Below, in pieces: positions 1-11,019 of a stretch of 64,000 bases of DNA. A program made the translations under genes and the position numbers. The notes under the pieces are model-generated. The model worked only from the letters and a program-made list of their open reading frames with translations, made no database searches and was not told the origin of the DNA. The stretch comes from Gymnopus androsaceus JB14. Lineage: Eukaryota; Basidiomycota; Agaricomycetes; Agaricales; Omphalotaceae. The DNA lies in the NCBI GenBank assembly GCA_009733575.1, contig ML769504.1, positions 123,630 through 187,629 of the forward strand, read 5' to 3'. Position 1 is the stretch's first letter. Each line of letters starts with the position of its first letter.

Positions 1-605
1 TCCGTCTAGCTGATTCTCAGTGATGGCATTGTGGTTTGGAGAGCATGGATTTTGTTCCAGAATGACAAGATTTGTAAATCTGTTCTGACCGTCCTCATGT
101 TTGCCAACATAGGTGCGTAACTAGCATCAACACATTGATACCAACTGCCCTAAAAATGCACTAGGAATCAATATCGCAGACTGCATCTGGGATAATGTCG
201 AGATTACGATAGAAGTTTCCAGTTCCACTATTCTGGATTGGCTTTCAGCTTTGATTTCCTTGGTGGTAAATATCGTTGCGACTTTGTTGATTGCGTATAA
301 AGCATGGTAGGTTGGCTCCAAACTTTCCTTGGATTTATAGTAGCAGCTCATCTTCTGCGATTGTTTTTAGGAGTCACCACCGCATCATGTCAGATGCCTT
401 GCCAATCCATGGCGGAAGAACCCGTGTCGAGAATATACTGCTGCTTTTGGTCGAGTCTGGGGCTGTATACTGTGGAATACAGTCGGTCTATGTTGTCTTT
501 ATCTTACTGGATACATACACGGCGGTGGACCTTGGATTCTCGCAGGCAATGAATGTTATAACTGCCATGTCGATTGTCGCTTCTGTGAGTACTTGTCAAA
601 GTTTC
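1..605. other. No recognised gene
   Basis: Open frames here are short, overlap on both strands and carry no motif I recognise. I see no RNA gene or clear repeat before the miniature element that begins at 606. Confidence 0.4.
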
Positions 606-752
606 ATCAGCAAAACCTGGGTGATCCCACAGCAAGGTCCCCCTCTGCACAGAACTGGACAGCTCTGTGGCTTCTGTGGATTGTATTGGGGCTTCTGTAC
701 AGTGCTGTACAGGAATACACAGGAATCCACAGTTTACCCAGGTTTTGCTGAT
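606..752. mobile_element. Miniature element, ATCAGCAAAACCTG family, complete copy
   Basis: A 147-bp element with inverted ends. The left end reads ATCAGCAAAACCTGGGTG and the right end is its near-complement, finishing GGTTTTGCTGAT. The interior is made of CTGTG, CACAG and CTGTACAG words that can fold on themselves. It has no coding capacity. Related copies or halves lie near 16.5, 35.3, 38.0-38.7, 52.7, 55.1, 56.6, 57.4, 58.5 and 59.1 kb. I could not define a clean target duplication. Confidence 0.7.
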
Positions 753-1089
753 GTTCAATGTTCTGCGGTGACTGATGACATTATCTGATACATAGGCGTG
801 TTATCCCATTGCAGTGATCATCCTAGTTCAGACAGGAAGCTCACCTATCGTCGAAACTTACTACCATCAAGCCAAGCCTAGTAGTGGTACTTACCAGCTT
901 AGCACAATTTTGCGTTCGAGTAGTGGAGAGACACTGTTTGTATGATCAGATTGGCCTCCTAAGGTACTTACACAGCTATACACTGACAGTGAAAATCATG
1001 TCGCGCTTCCGAAAATGTAAATGAGTCAATCACGATCTGTTAAAAACCATTTGGATATACTTGCTCGACATAAATTTAACCCCAACGAT

Positions 1090-1918
1090 ATGCCATCCCT
1101 AGCTCACCTTCCTCTTCCCAATGAATCCGACGAAAACTTTGTTCATATTTATCTCAGGCCTCCTCACCGATGCTGAATGTGATCGAAACATCCAAATTCA
1201 CTCTGCAGACCAACATGATTTGACTCTCACCAAAGAGTTACGAGTGTGTTTGAAGATGAAGACCTGTCCAGTAGGATCTGGGAACGCCTTGAACGTGGTA
1301 GCTTTAGTATTACCGAAGACGGGTGCAAGTGGCTTGCCTCTGGTTGTAATTCTAGATTCAGATTTTGTCGATACAATGCAGGTGGGCTTGTAGACTTATG
1401 TACTCGAAGGAATGCACACTTACTGATGATCCAAAGATTGTGGATTTGAACCCCACATCGACGGCCGTCGTCTCGCATCAGTGGATTCCCAAAGTTTCAT
1501 GACGGTGAACATTTACCTTAACACTGTTCTTCCGGAAGACGGAGGAGCAACGAGAGTCTTATCCCCCACCATGTCAGATGGTGGAACTTATCCAGTTCTA
1601 GCCAAAGTTCACCCTATCAAGGGTTCCGCCGCTGTATTCCGGGACTCTCTATTTCACGACGGAGAAAATTTACTGCGAGGAGAAAAGTACCTACTCCGGA
1701 CGGACATTATGTTTTCTCGGGAAAAGCCCTTCGACCTTGATGCTGCTTGTATGGGACTCGATAATGAAGCGAAAGGGATGGCAGCCTTGGAAATTGCCGT
1801 AGGCCTCGAAGACGGAAACAACCCCATTGAAGCCATGCAGTGGTATAGGAAAGCGTTCAAGCTTTTCCCTGAATTGGAATCTGCTGGGGCTGATTGGAGG
1901 CGATATTCCAAGAAGTAA
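1090..1918 (+). pseudogene. 2-oxoglutarate/Fe(II) dioxygenase (prolyl 4-hydroxylase-like), frame-broken
   Basis: The family hydroxylates protein or small-molecule substrates using Fe(II) and 2-oxoglutarate. The iron-binding HxD lies in FEPHIDGRRL (His codon at 1454-1456). The distal His lies in FRDSLFHDGE, and a basic residue that would bind 2-oxoglutarate lies in LLRTDIMF. A 55-bp intron (1382-1436) separates RFRFCRYNA from the HxD exon. The C-terminus (GMAALEIAVGLEDGNNPIEA onward) resembles one tetratricopeptide-like helix pair. The N-terminal part is readable only by changing frame twice: MPSLAHLPLP... in one frame, ISGLLTDAEC... in the next, then VFEDEDLSSRIWERLERG back in the first. No plausible introns explain both shifts, so I call it a decayed copy or one with sequence errors. 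The catalytic half alone is intact. Confidence 0.65.
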
Positions 1919-2301
1919 AGCTTACGACTGAATTCGTATGTACTGTCATCAGTAAATCGGGGAAAGTATGCTGACGGACGGTATCAAACGGTAATATGTG
2001 GAATTATCCAATCTTATCTTAATCGAATATGATGCATTGTAAGGCACGCGTTATCATGGAAAGCAGATTGCAACGTATTGCTATCTCTACCTTATATTGC
2101 AGCAGAATGCCAGTATCGTTCTGTTATTCAGGGATATCACTGCATAATACCATCTTGTAAGTACAATCCAGGGTAAGTGCAATCATATGGCCTTCTGATT
2201 ACAATCTTTTTGCAAGTTTTCTTCGATATTGTTAGATCCCAGCAAAATCCTGTTGCCATCGACCTCAATCACAATCTATCGCCGTCTTTAGCTAGTATAT
2301 T
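1919..2301. other. Intergenic, nothing recognised
   Basis: AT-rich spacer between two plus-strand genes. No motif, repeat or RNA gene seen. Confidence 0.4.
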
Positions 2302-3040
2302 ATGGAGACTTGGCATGAGCTACCCACTCAACGACTCGTGACTGCAGTTACTTCACTCCTAGTGGGACTCATGACTCAAAGTTCACCTCGGTGTCGTTCC
2401 AAGCATTCTGCCTCGGGCTCATCCGGAAACTCACAGAACTGCAATGGCAGTAGTCCTATGAGGCCCAGCTTGAAGAGAAAATTGCGGATTGAAATTACAT
2501 CTGGTCAAACTCGGTGCGTTTGTTCTTCTATTTCATTTTATTGCTATAATAATTTTGTGTTCTGTCCATAGTGCTGAAACCCTCCCCACTTCCGAGACGG
2601 AAGATGATTCTGGCTCCCCTGCAACTCCTACTCTCCTACGTCAGTGCGTATCTCTTTTTCTTTCGCAAATCGATTGAAACTAATGTAGCACTTGTAGGCT
2701 TCACAACGACCACTGCGTACTTAAGGATGAAGATGGTGACACGACTTTAATTCCCGAAAGCCAAATCGAGAATGCCGGAGAGCTTGCTGTAAAACTTGGT
2801 CTCAAGGTCCAGAAGCGTGATAAACAGCTTACCGTCTCCCGGAATAAAATTAGGAAGCTCAATGGGTCTTTAGAGGCAGCTGCAAAGCGCGAAGATCAGT
2901 TGAGGGCGGAGGTTAAAGCTCTTGTTCTCCAGCGGGATCATAGTAGGCAGGCTAGCCGTGTGGCGAGGAGTGTGCTGGAGACCGCCGAGGACTTCCCTCC
3001 AGACTCATCGACTGTCATGGCATATTCTGGTGTCAACTAA
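2302..3040 (+). CDS. Coiled-coil hypothetical protein, three exons
   Basis: Splicing exon 1 (2302-2513), exon 2 (2572-2643) and exon 3 (2698-3040) gives one open frame; the introns are 58 and 54 bp with GT...AG ends. The last exon has no internal Met near its start, so it is easily missed. It reads LHNDHCVLKDEDGDTTLIPE and then a charged helix of about 80 residues rich in Lys, Arg, Glu and Leu, consistent with a coiled coil, ending TVMAYSGVN. Exon 1 is Ser/Arg-rich. I do not recognise a function. It ends 80 bp from the 3' end of the convergent Plavaka-like transposase gene, and similar short coiled-coil proteins are common beside Agaricomycete transposons (recollection, unchecked). Confidence 0.6.
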
Positions 3041-3120
3041 TACTAATAGTAACAGTATTCTATGAATATTAACTATTATTTTGTGTCAAAGAAGTCGTGA
3101 AATCCAAATAATTTTATATT

Positions 3121-6100
3121 TTACGCTGTTGCGTAACCGGAATCTCCTATATCAGACCCTTCTCCATCATCTGCACCAAGATTGTCGTTGTCGTCGTCGT
3201 CGGGCTCAGGCTCTGCACCATTTCCATCTTCGTCACTATCGGGGTCTTCATCGCTCTCATCTTCCGAGTCTCTATCCTCAAGGTCCTCCTCTTCATCTGA
3301 AAAGTCCTCCAGCTCTGGCGGAATCCGGGAACCGTGATCGGTAGCGAAATCGGGTACATCGATATTGACCTCAGATGCCGCTGTAACTTCACTTCCATTG
3401 TCGCTTCCATCCATTGGAACATCGGCGTGTCCAATGCCACCACCAGGAAAATATCGCATGAACATGTCACGGTCGACAAAGCTAACCAGGTATATTCAGA
3501 CTAAACACTCTACATGCTTTGAAGAAGTTTAATGTACTTACATATCCACATAGAAATTACTCCAATCTTCGTCCTGTCCTGGTCGGCGAGCGACGGAGTT
3601 TAACGATTGAAGAAGGTCAGACGTTTTATCACTGTTAAAGTCTGGGATGAGGTGGCAAGCTCGGATGACAACGGAGGGGTCAAGAAACCCAAACGCCATA
3701 TCATCAGTATCTGGAACAAATCCAACTTTTGGAAGTTTGGCAAAGCGGGAACCAGAACGATAACCTGGCTCTGTACCAAGCCAGCGCACCCAAAGAAATT
3801 CCATGTGCCGAGTCTGCGAGGACTGCTGACTGCGCCGGGGATCAAGATGTATGACCTGAGCATGGAAAATTCCCAATATCTGTGCGTACCAATACGGGTG
3901 CACTCCGGGATGTGTTTCAGGCGAGCGAACCATGACAGTACAGTGATCTGTTCGTGGATTGATGAGGTCGGAATCGCGTCGCACATCGTAAGTCGTGTAG
4001 TTTATGCGCAAGGTCTTGACCGCATAGATTTTTTGGTTTATAATGCGGATTGTGTTGCGGTCTTCGTCAGTAAAGTCTTCTTCATCACCATCAAATTTGC
4101 GCTCTAGGACGCGGTTCAATAGGTGGTCTTGCAACTTGGGTAAAAAGCGCTGTAATGTGTATGAGAACCAACAGCCCTCATGATGTGTTTCATATTAACA
4201 TACCTGTTTGGCGGCATCCAGAGGATTCTCTTGAAGAAATGTAGAGAGAGCAATGGGATGGTCGCGTCTATCTGACATTTGGTGATGTACCTGAAGGATA
4301 ACGTCGTCCAGACGTTCACTAGTGGAGAACGCAACATGATGGGCATGCACCGACTTTTTGGTTTGTTTCTTCGCAGCGTCTTTGACTCTCGCCGTAACTC
4401 GTGTTCGATTGAGTATACGCGAACGCCGATAGCGTTTTCCTATCTGAGCTGCCGCTTCGCGTTTGTTAGACAATGAATAGTATAACTTAACGAGTCGGTG
4501 AGCTAGTTCCCCCTGTATATATTTCATTAGTAAAAGAAGAGAGTCGTCATCTATGTAAATACATACCGCTTGAGTAGAATAAGAGTCCGAGGTTCCAAAC
4601 CAGCGAATGAAAGGAACATAATCCCCAAGAGCATGAAACTTGTATGTCAACAAGTTCATCTTCTTGGGTTTCCGTGGTGCCGTTTTCTCTGCAGCCTGCA
4701 CACCTGCAGCTGAAAGACCAGCAGCTTCCGCCTGGCGTCGACCTCGAGCTCGAGCCTCCCGTGGAAGCTCCACGGTGTCAAAATCGGCACATGTGAGGTC
4801 TCGAAACTCCCGCATTATCCGGCCATACTCAATGGTAAGCTTGTCGAGGCGTTCCAAGGTAGGATCAATGTGCATTCTGAGCTTTGCCAAAGCATGCCAT
4901 TCTGCCGTGCGGTACAAAAGCTTCATCAAGCGATCATTGTGCTCACCCTCTAAAAGGCCTTCAAAGGCAGGGATTGCGCACTACGTCGATTGAGCTTCAT
5001 GGTTCTCGATATTGAACACTTACATACCTGTAGTAAATCCTCAAAATCGCGGGCTGCCAGCTTCTTCATCTCAGATACATTGGCTGTGAAGCGACGTATG
5101 GTTGCGTTTCCAAATGTAGGGATTTGTCGGAACCTGTGAATTTAATGTAAAATGTGACATGGGGCAGCGGAAAGCTTATATACCTCTCGTCTAGGCGTTC
5201 TACGAGAGCCGCTCCATTGGGAGAAGCATATAGAAGTCGAATAAGGTGAGTGAATAGCATTTTCCAGACTCCCAGCTCAAACTCGTGCATAAGATCAACC
5301 ACGAGCATCTTGGCTGGGTTGAAATCCAGACCCAGACGGTCAACGAATGCGTTCTAAGGATATAGAGGTTAATATAAAGTTATCGTGTAGACGAGACTTT
5401 ACCATTGTCGGCACTGAAGAGGAGTCCTTTAACAAGTCTTGAACCTTTTTCCCGCCAATTGGTACAGCAAATTTATATATCAGTTCTCGAGCCCGTCTCA
5501 CTGCACTAACAATAAAGTAACGGGCTCTGGAATTGCGGAATCGTAGATCAGCGCCAACTTTGTCAAGAAAAGATTTTGGGATGAAGCATCGCGGACATGG
5601 ACATAGACCCTTGTCCCGAATAGTGGCCAATAAGACTCTGCAGTAACCATGTCAGTATATGAGTTAAGACAAGTCTAAGTTCAAAGAGTGCTCACTTTTC
5701 AGGATAGTCAGCGGAATAGGTGAAAAAACGCGGAAAAACTCTCCGTTCCACTTTATCTGCACACATTATAACAACCCCATACTTGTAGGCATGTAGAAAT
5801 TCATCGGTAAGGAGGAATTTCCATACAGCGTGCATAAGTTCTCGACGGCAGTGCGTTAAGATATCGGCCTTTTGTGACTTTGTTGACCATTTTGCGCAGT
5901 GATCTTTTGCCCAATCTTGGAATGAATCTGGCAACTGTCATACTTGGTCAGCGTGTTGAGCTTTGTAGACGATACATCACTCACCGAAGGTATATAAGCT
6001 AGATGATGGCAGGCTTGCGAGTTGGGCTGTGAGCGTATGTATTTTGACAAATTGCCCAACATCATGTAGATTGGCCATAGTTTGGCATTTCCAAATTGTG

Positions 6101-7413
6101 CGAGATGCGTGGAATCAGACCAAAACATCAAAGCTGCAACAGTGCGCTCGCGTGTACATCCACTCTCATCAGGATGCAGTGCAGTACGTTGGACGCGGTC
6201 ATGCTCCTGGATGAATGCATCCGAAGTGTAAATCTCTCCGTGAACGCGATACGGCTTGTCAGCAGATGGAGGCTGATGAAAGAGTTTGAACGGGGAAAAA
6301 TGATATTTGAGTGCAAGAGGATCCGCAAACGTCTCCTTGATTACGGACAGGAGATCACGATAGTATAGCCCAGGCACCTTGAACGTTCCAGACGGGGTAT
6401 CTTTGTGGCCAGAAGGAACTTCGATGTCTACGTCAACTTTGGTGAAGCCTTCGAATGGAGTTTCCGCGGAGGGCGGAGTTGCGTTATCAACTCTCTCATT
6501 CTCCCGCTGAGCACTGAAGCTACGAAGGTCATTGACCGAAAAATCGGGCTCGAGCAACACCTCGTGGACAAGACGAGTAGTCTCGGCCTCCGATTTCACA
6601 CTTGAACCGGAGTTCAACCACCGCATGAGCCTCCAGGTGCTCATATTAGCAAATGGCCATGGAGGAGCTGTACTGCTTGCAGTATCCTGCGCAGAAGACA
6701 AGTCACCACCAGTGGTGACAGTAGAGTTGAATCGCTGTCCGCTTTCATGAACATTTGCAAGATCTTCCACTGGAAGAAAGGAATCGGGATCATATGAGGG
6801 ACGGTGAAGGTACTCGCGCCAAAGATGAAACGGATTGAGCGCAGTTTTCACTGTGTCGCGCACAATGAGGATAATCCGTGGAAGTGGACGTGAAGGTGGT
6901 GCAGCAGGAGTGCTCTCGGCAGTAGCATCAATAGTGGCTGGGGCACCTTCTGGAAGCATATCGCGATGGGGCGCAGGGAGTCGACATCGGTATCGCGTAG
7001 GCTCTGCAGGATGGGGAGGACTCGGAGCAGTAATAGATGAAGGAATGGGACCAGAGAGAGCTGCTGCAGGATCTGGAGTAGCCTGAGGACTGAAATCAAC
7101 ATCCATATTCCCAGAACTACTAGAGGAAGCAGCTGTGAGGTCTGGTGTCTGCATCAAAGTCTGAGGATCAGGCATCTGGAAGATCAGATGTTAGTGTCGA
7201 GAAGCCTAAAACCGTTAGATAGAAAAGTACCTGATATAACGAATCATCTTGAACCTTTCTGCGTTTTGCTCTTTTTTCACTTTTGGCAGAAGAACGATCG
7301 CGTCGATTTTGGCTAAGGGTTGCGAAGTGGGCTTTGTAGGTAGTACATCCTGTCTGATGCCGAACAAGTCCAGACTGTCTTGCACACGTTTGACCGCAAA
7401 GACATAAAAGCAT
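3121..7413 (-). CDS. Plavaka-type transposase, multi-exon
   Basis: A long interrupted gene read right to left. The start at 7413 gives MLLCLCGQTCARQSGLVRHQ, a C2H2-like finger. A Pro/Ser-rich stretch follows, then the core with FWSDSTHLAQFGNAKLWPIY and SKYIRSQPNSQACHHLAYIP. Next come MLVVDLMHEFELGVWKMLFT and WHALAKLRMHIDPTLERLD, then a conserved C-terminal region (HMEFLWVRWLGTEPGY) and a very acidic tail ending GDSGYATA. These blocks match my memory of Plavaka proteins, a CACTA-related group of Agaricomycete DNA transposons. Exon blocks lie near 7175-7413, 5936-7175, 5692-5934, 5340-5630, 5066-5308, 4195-4929, 3538-4134 and 3121-3465, joined by introns of about 50-60 bp. I found no clear stop inside a block, so the gene may be intact. 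Terminal inverted repeats were not identified. Confidence 0.8.
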
Positions 7414-7524
7414 TAGAAGGTAGAGGATAATACTAAGCCAAAATGGATACTTGCGCATCCAGTACATTCTGTGGCTCAAACGACAGAGCAACACTTACTT
7501 AGCAAAACAAGAGATAGCGAGACT

Positions 7525-7777
7525 CGGTCAGGGTAACACAGGCTAGAGAATCCCACATGCGGTTCTCTTCCGAAAGAACACCAGGTATTCAAGCTTTGAA
7601 ACAAGAGCGTTGCAACACACGCGGTGGAACTTGGTCAGGGTAACAAAGTCTAGAGAATCCGATGGAATCCAGATCTCAGATTCTCTACAAGTCTGCAGTA
7701 GATTTTCAGGTTTCGAAACAAGAGTCGTCCAGTTCTCTACAAGTTTTCAGTGGGTTTTCGGGTTTTGAAACAAGAGC
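7525..7777. repeat. Direct repeats upstream of the transposase gene
   Basis: Two repeat types interleave. TGGTCAGGGTAACA followed by CTAGAGAATCC occurs at about 7526-7552 and 7633-7660. A TTTGAAACAAGAG word occurs near 7594-7608, 7711-7725 (one change) and 7763-7777. They sit between the divergent transposase and DUF6698-like genes. Subterminal transposase-binding sites or promoter elements are both possible; this is inference. Confidence 0.45.
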
Positions 7778-7951
7778 ATCACAATGCAATATCAGTTATA
7801 TTGGGGGCTACAGTAGGGACATCAACTCAGATATCCATCTGGTTCCTGGAAAGCTATAAGATGAGCCGGCAAATTTTTGGGAAGGGTAAACCTTACCTTT
7901 CCCCCCACTTTTCTTTCGTTCCTTTCATTCTTACTATTCCCTAATAATCCA

Positions 7952-9636
7952 ATGTCCTCCTCTGCCTCTTCTCGTGCTTCTAGTCCTGCTGCTACTTCTT
8001 CTCACCCTCCAATGTCGCCTGAAGAGACCCAAACTCTTGTGATCTCATTAAAGCGACGAGCTGATGCTCTGGAAAAAGAGTTAGAAGAGGCCAATGGCAA
8101 GAAGAAGAAAAGATATAGGTAAGTATTGCTATCATCTCCAAAGGTGACAGACCACTTATCTTCTCTGGCAGTGCTTCTCCAATGACCCGCGCTCGAGGCC
8201 TTCTGAAGCTCGTGTCCATGCACCCTATCCATGAGATATTGGCAGAAGTAGACCGTCGGGAGATGGCGAAGCTGGAGGAGGAAGACTCTGATGATGAGGA
8301 AGACGATCTTACGCCAGAGCAGCTGGAAGAGCAGCAGATTACCAAGCGCCAGTGAGTACTCCAATCACTTTCATAGTAATAACAACATTTTTATGAGTAA
8401 CTTGCAGTCAGGACCGGTTGTGGATTGCTTATCATGCTCTCCTAAAACTCATTCCCGGTTGCCAGAAGGTCCTTGCTACTGAGGCCGATGGTGATCAAGA
8501 GCGTTTCATTCGAGGAGTAAGTTAACGATAAAAAAACAAACTTGATCGTTACTCAATACTAGAAACAGCTTGAACGTGCCGCAAATCTTGCTCGCGGCGA
8601 GGACATCTCTCGTTCCAAGTCCAAGGTTGCCAACATCCTCAATCGATGTGAACCACCTCCTATGCCACTCTTGGACCCTATCAGCCGCAACAACCGTGGA
8701 TTTCAACACGATTCTACAGGTCATCGGCTCTGTCCTATTGAATATGACTTCGATGATGTTGAGTATGTAATTTATGTTTTATTTAAATTTGTCTGATATT
8801 TTGAATTGCGTTTTCTGTAGTGTGAAAGCCAAAATCCGCAACAATGACCCTGCATTTCCTACTAATGGGTCGCTATTCTTTAATGGCCTCTATCACGGTC
8901 TTCGCGGTGACCCTCTAGATGTTGAGAAGGGCTTCCTCAAATCTGGGGAGCTTGTCAAGGCGTGTTCTTTTATTTTTCTTACCAAGTTGCCAACACCAAT
9001 TATGTTTATAGCTCGCGAAGTGCCTCCTCACTTCTTCCGGCTCAGCGGAAGGCTACGATATCGACGCGGAAAACCAAATTCCTGCTGCAAAGAAATCCAA
9101 GGCACCGACGAAGAGGAATGTAGCACAGATTCTTGGTATCACCACAGTCACTCCCCCAATCATTGCGTACGTAGCTTGCATGGTATGTCGTTCACTTTAT
9201 TTTTTCCATGTATAAAACTCACTGTCTTTTAGTATCATTTTTCTCTCACCGATGCGACATCCTGGGATGCGAACTACAATGGTTTCAATTACGTTGCATT
9301 GTATGATACAATTGTGGACTATTTCGAGGCTGTCAAGCCAGAGACTCCCGAAGCGAAGCACATGCAGGAGCTTTTGGGATGGTGGACCAAGTACATTTCT
9401 TCTGTCAAATTATTTACTCTCGCTGATGTCTTACACATTACAGGCATCTCTTCCCTCAACAACAGAGTGCTGCAGCCGCTGCTCGATCTGCTGTCACCTT
9501 CCACTCCACTATCAGTCAGCAACGTGCAGCCAAGGTCAAGGCTGCAGTGGATGCGGAGGCAGCTAAACGAGCCGCCGCCGCCGCCGCTACTGCCGCTGCC
9601 GTTGTCATCAGTCCTGCTTCTGGTAGTAGTAACTAG
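7952..9636 (+). CDS. DUF6698-like hypothetical protein
   Basis: Multi-exon gene starting MSSSASSRASSPAATSSHPP. A charged coiled coil follows (RRADALEKELEEANGKKKKR), then SPMTRARGLLKLVSMHPIHE and an acidic segment. Conserved blocks come next: RLWIAYHALLKLIPGCQKVL, ERAANLARGEDISRSKSKVA and NRGFQHDSTGHRLCPIEYDF. Near the end, IIAYVACMYHFSLTDATSW and NYVALYDTIVDYFEA lead to an Ala/Lys-rich tail with a run of alanines, stopping at 9634-9636. This layout resembles the Agaricomycete DUF6698 family, which has no known function and is often found near transposons (from memory). Six or seven short introns are needed; several frames in the 9.0-9.1 kb part are hard to join by eye. It is divergent from the Plavaka-like gene. 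Confidence 0.6.
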
Positions 9637-11019
9637 CCAGCGGTACTCCAGGGTTATTCCCTCTTTTCTCATTCTATCTCTACGTCATTCTTTTGCTACT
9701 TATTGTACTGCCTGTCCGTAATATACTATCTAATATCATGAATTTTGCTGCATCCTTTTTTTGTATGGAAACCAAATTTCAACGAGGCTGCAAATGATGT
9801 TTCTCGCCTAGTATTCTCCTGCTTTGCCATTGCATGCATTTTGCTACCAGCATTAGGCTGTTCCGCCATAACAAAGCTTCATCGTAGAGATATAACATTC
9901 CACCCAAGTATCCTTCTGTATCACATTCAAATACAACTTTTGTTATTTATGAGCCCCGAGCGCAACCCACTAACATGATTTCTGGACCATCGCATCTTCG
10001 GAAATGAAAACCAAGTATCAGAATCATCAGTGGTCTTGTACTATCATGGCGCTAAGTAGTAATTTCGCTGAATATTCTCGAATGATTGCCATATACTGAG
10101 ATGATTATAACGGATGGCAAGATGCTACCATCACACATCTCCTGACTGGCTAAAGTAATCAATCACTATCAATCAAAATCCAAGCTGCAATATTTTACCA
10201 ATATTGCATTGATGGCGCCTAGTTACATTAGAACGGGCGAGTTCGCCATTGAATGTCGACAACCCCCCGATTTACTGATGGTTACACTGTATCTAATCTG
10301 AATATTCGGCCCGGGATTGCTCTACGCTTTATATTATTCTAAGAGCCTTTCAGGATTCTATATTTGAGGGAGGAGCGTCGAATTCATCATTTCTCAGCTT
10401 TGTTTGCCACTGGCCTTAGGGAGCAGGAAACAAGCAGTGGCATCACAGAATCGGAAAGAGAAGGAACAAGCGCTAACGTTTTTGGAACGGGCGCCTAGCA
10501 CTCTTGCATCTCTTCGTTTTTATGGTTTGAAAATTGAGACGAATCGAGTCAGTTGATTCTCGACTATTCCCTTCAGCATTTTGCTTGGGAAGATGTGGCA
10601 GGACTATTGCTTCTTTTAAAAGTTCGCATGCTGTTTCGAAGCGATAGAAGAAAGGGAGGAAGAGACAGTGACAGGAATGTTTTGGATAAGGATAAACGAG
10701 CGAGTTTGGTGCGTTTCTCATGTAAATATCAGAAATTGACAAAGCTCATTTTATCAGTACCCATAACCAGCTACATCGCATTCTCCCATTCCTCATCTGT
10801 CCAGCTTAGCCGTATTTCAGAACAACGAAATTTAATGTCTTAGGACAGCGTTATCTCCTCGACACAAAAGCGGCTCCGTTGCGGGGCTATCGAAAACTTT
10901 GTCACAGGATCTTAAATAAAAATGATATATGTTCTGCTCTTTTTTCGCCTTTTTTCGTGCTCATTCTTTCCATCGATGCAGTAAATCCACCAGCTGTAAG
11001 CTAATTAGTCTTTGCTACC
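9637..11019. other. Gene-poor spacer
   Basis: About 1.4 kb with only short overlapping frames on both strands. A minus-strand frame at 10473-10742 has no recognisable motif. No repeat or RNA gene identified. Confidence 0.35.

Noticed and set aside
3607..4107. Plus-strand frame inside the transposase gene
   Set aside because: It is the antisense shadow of a conserved minus-strand exon.
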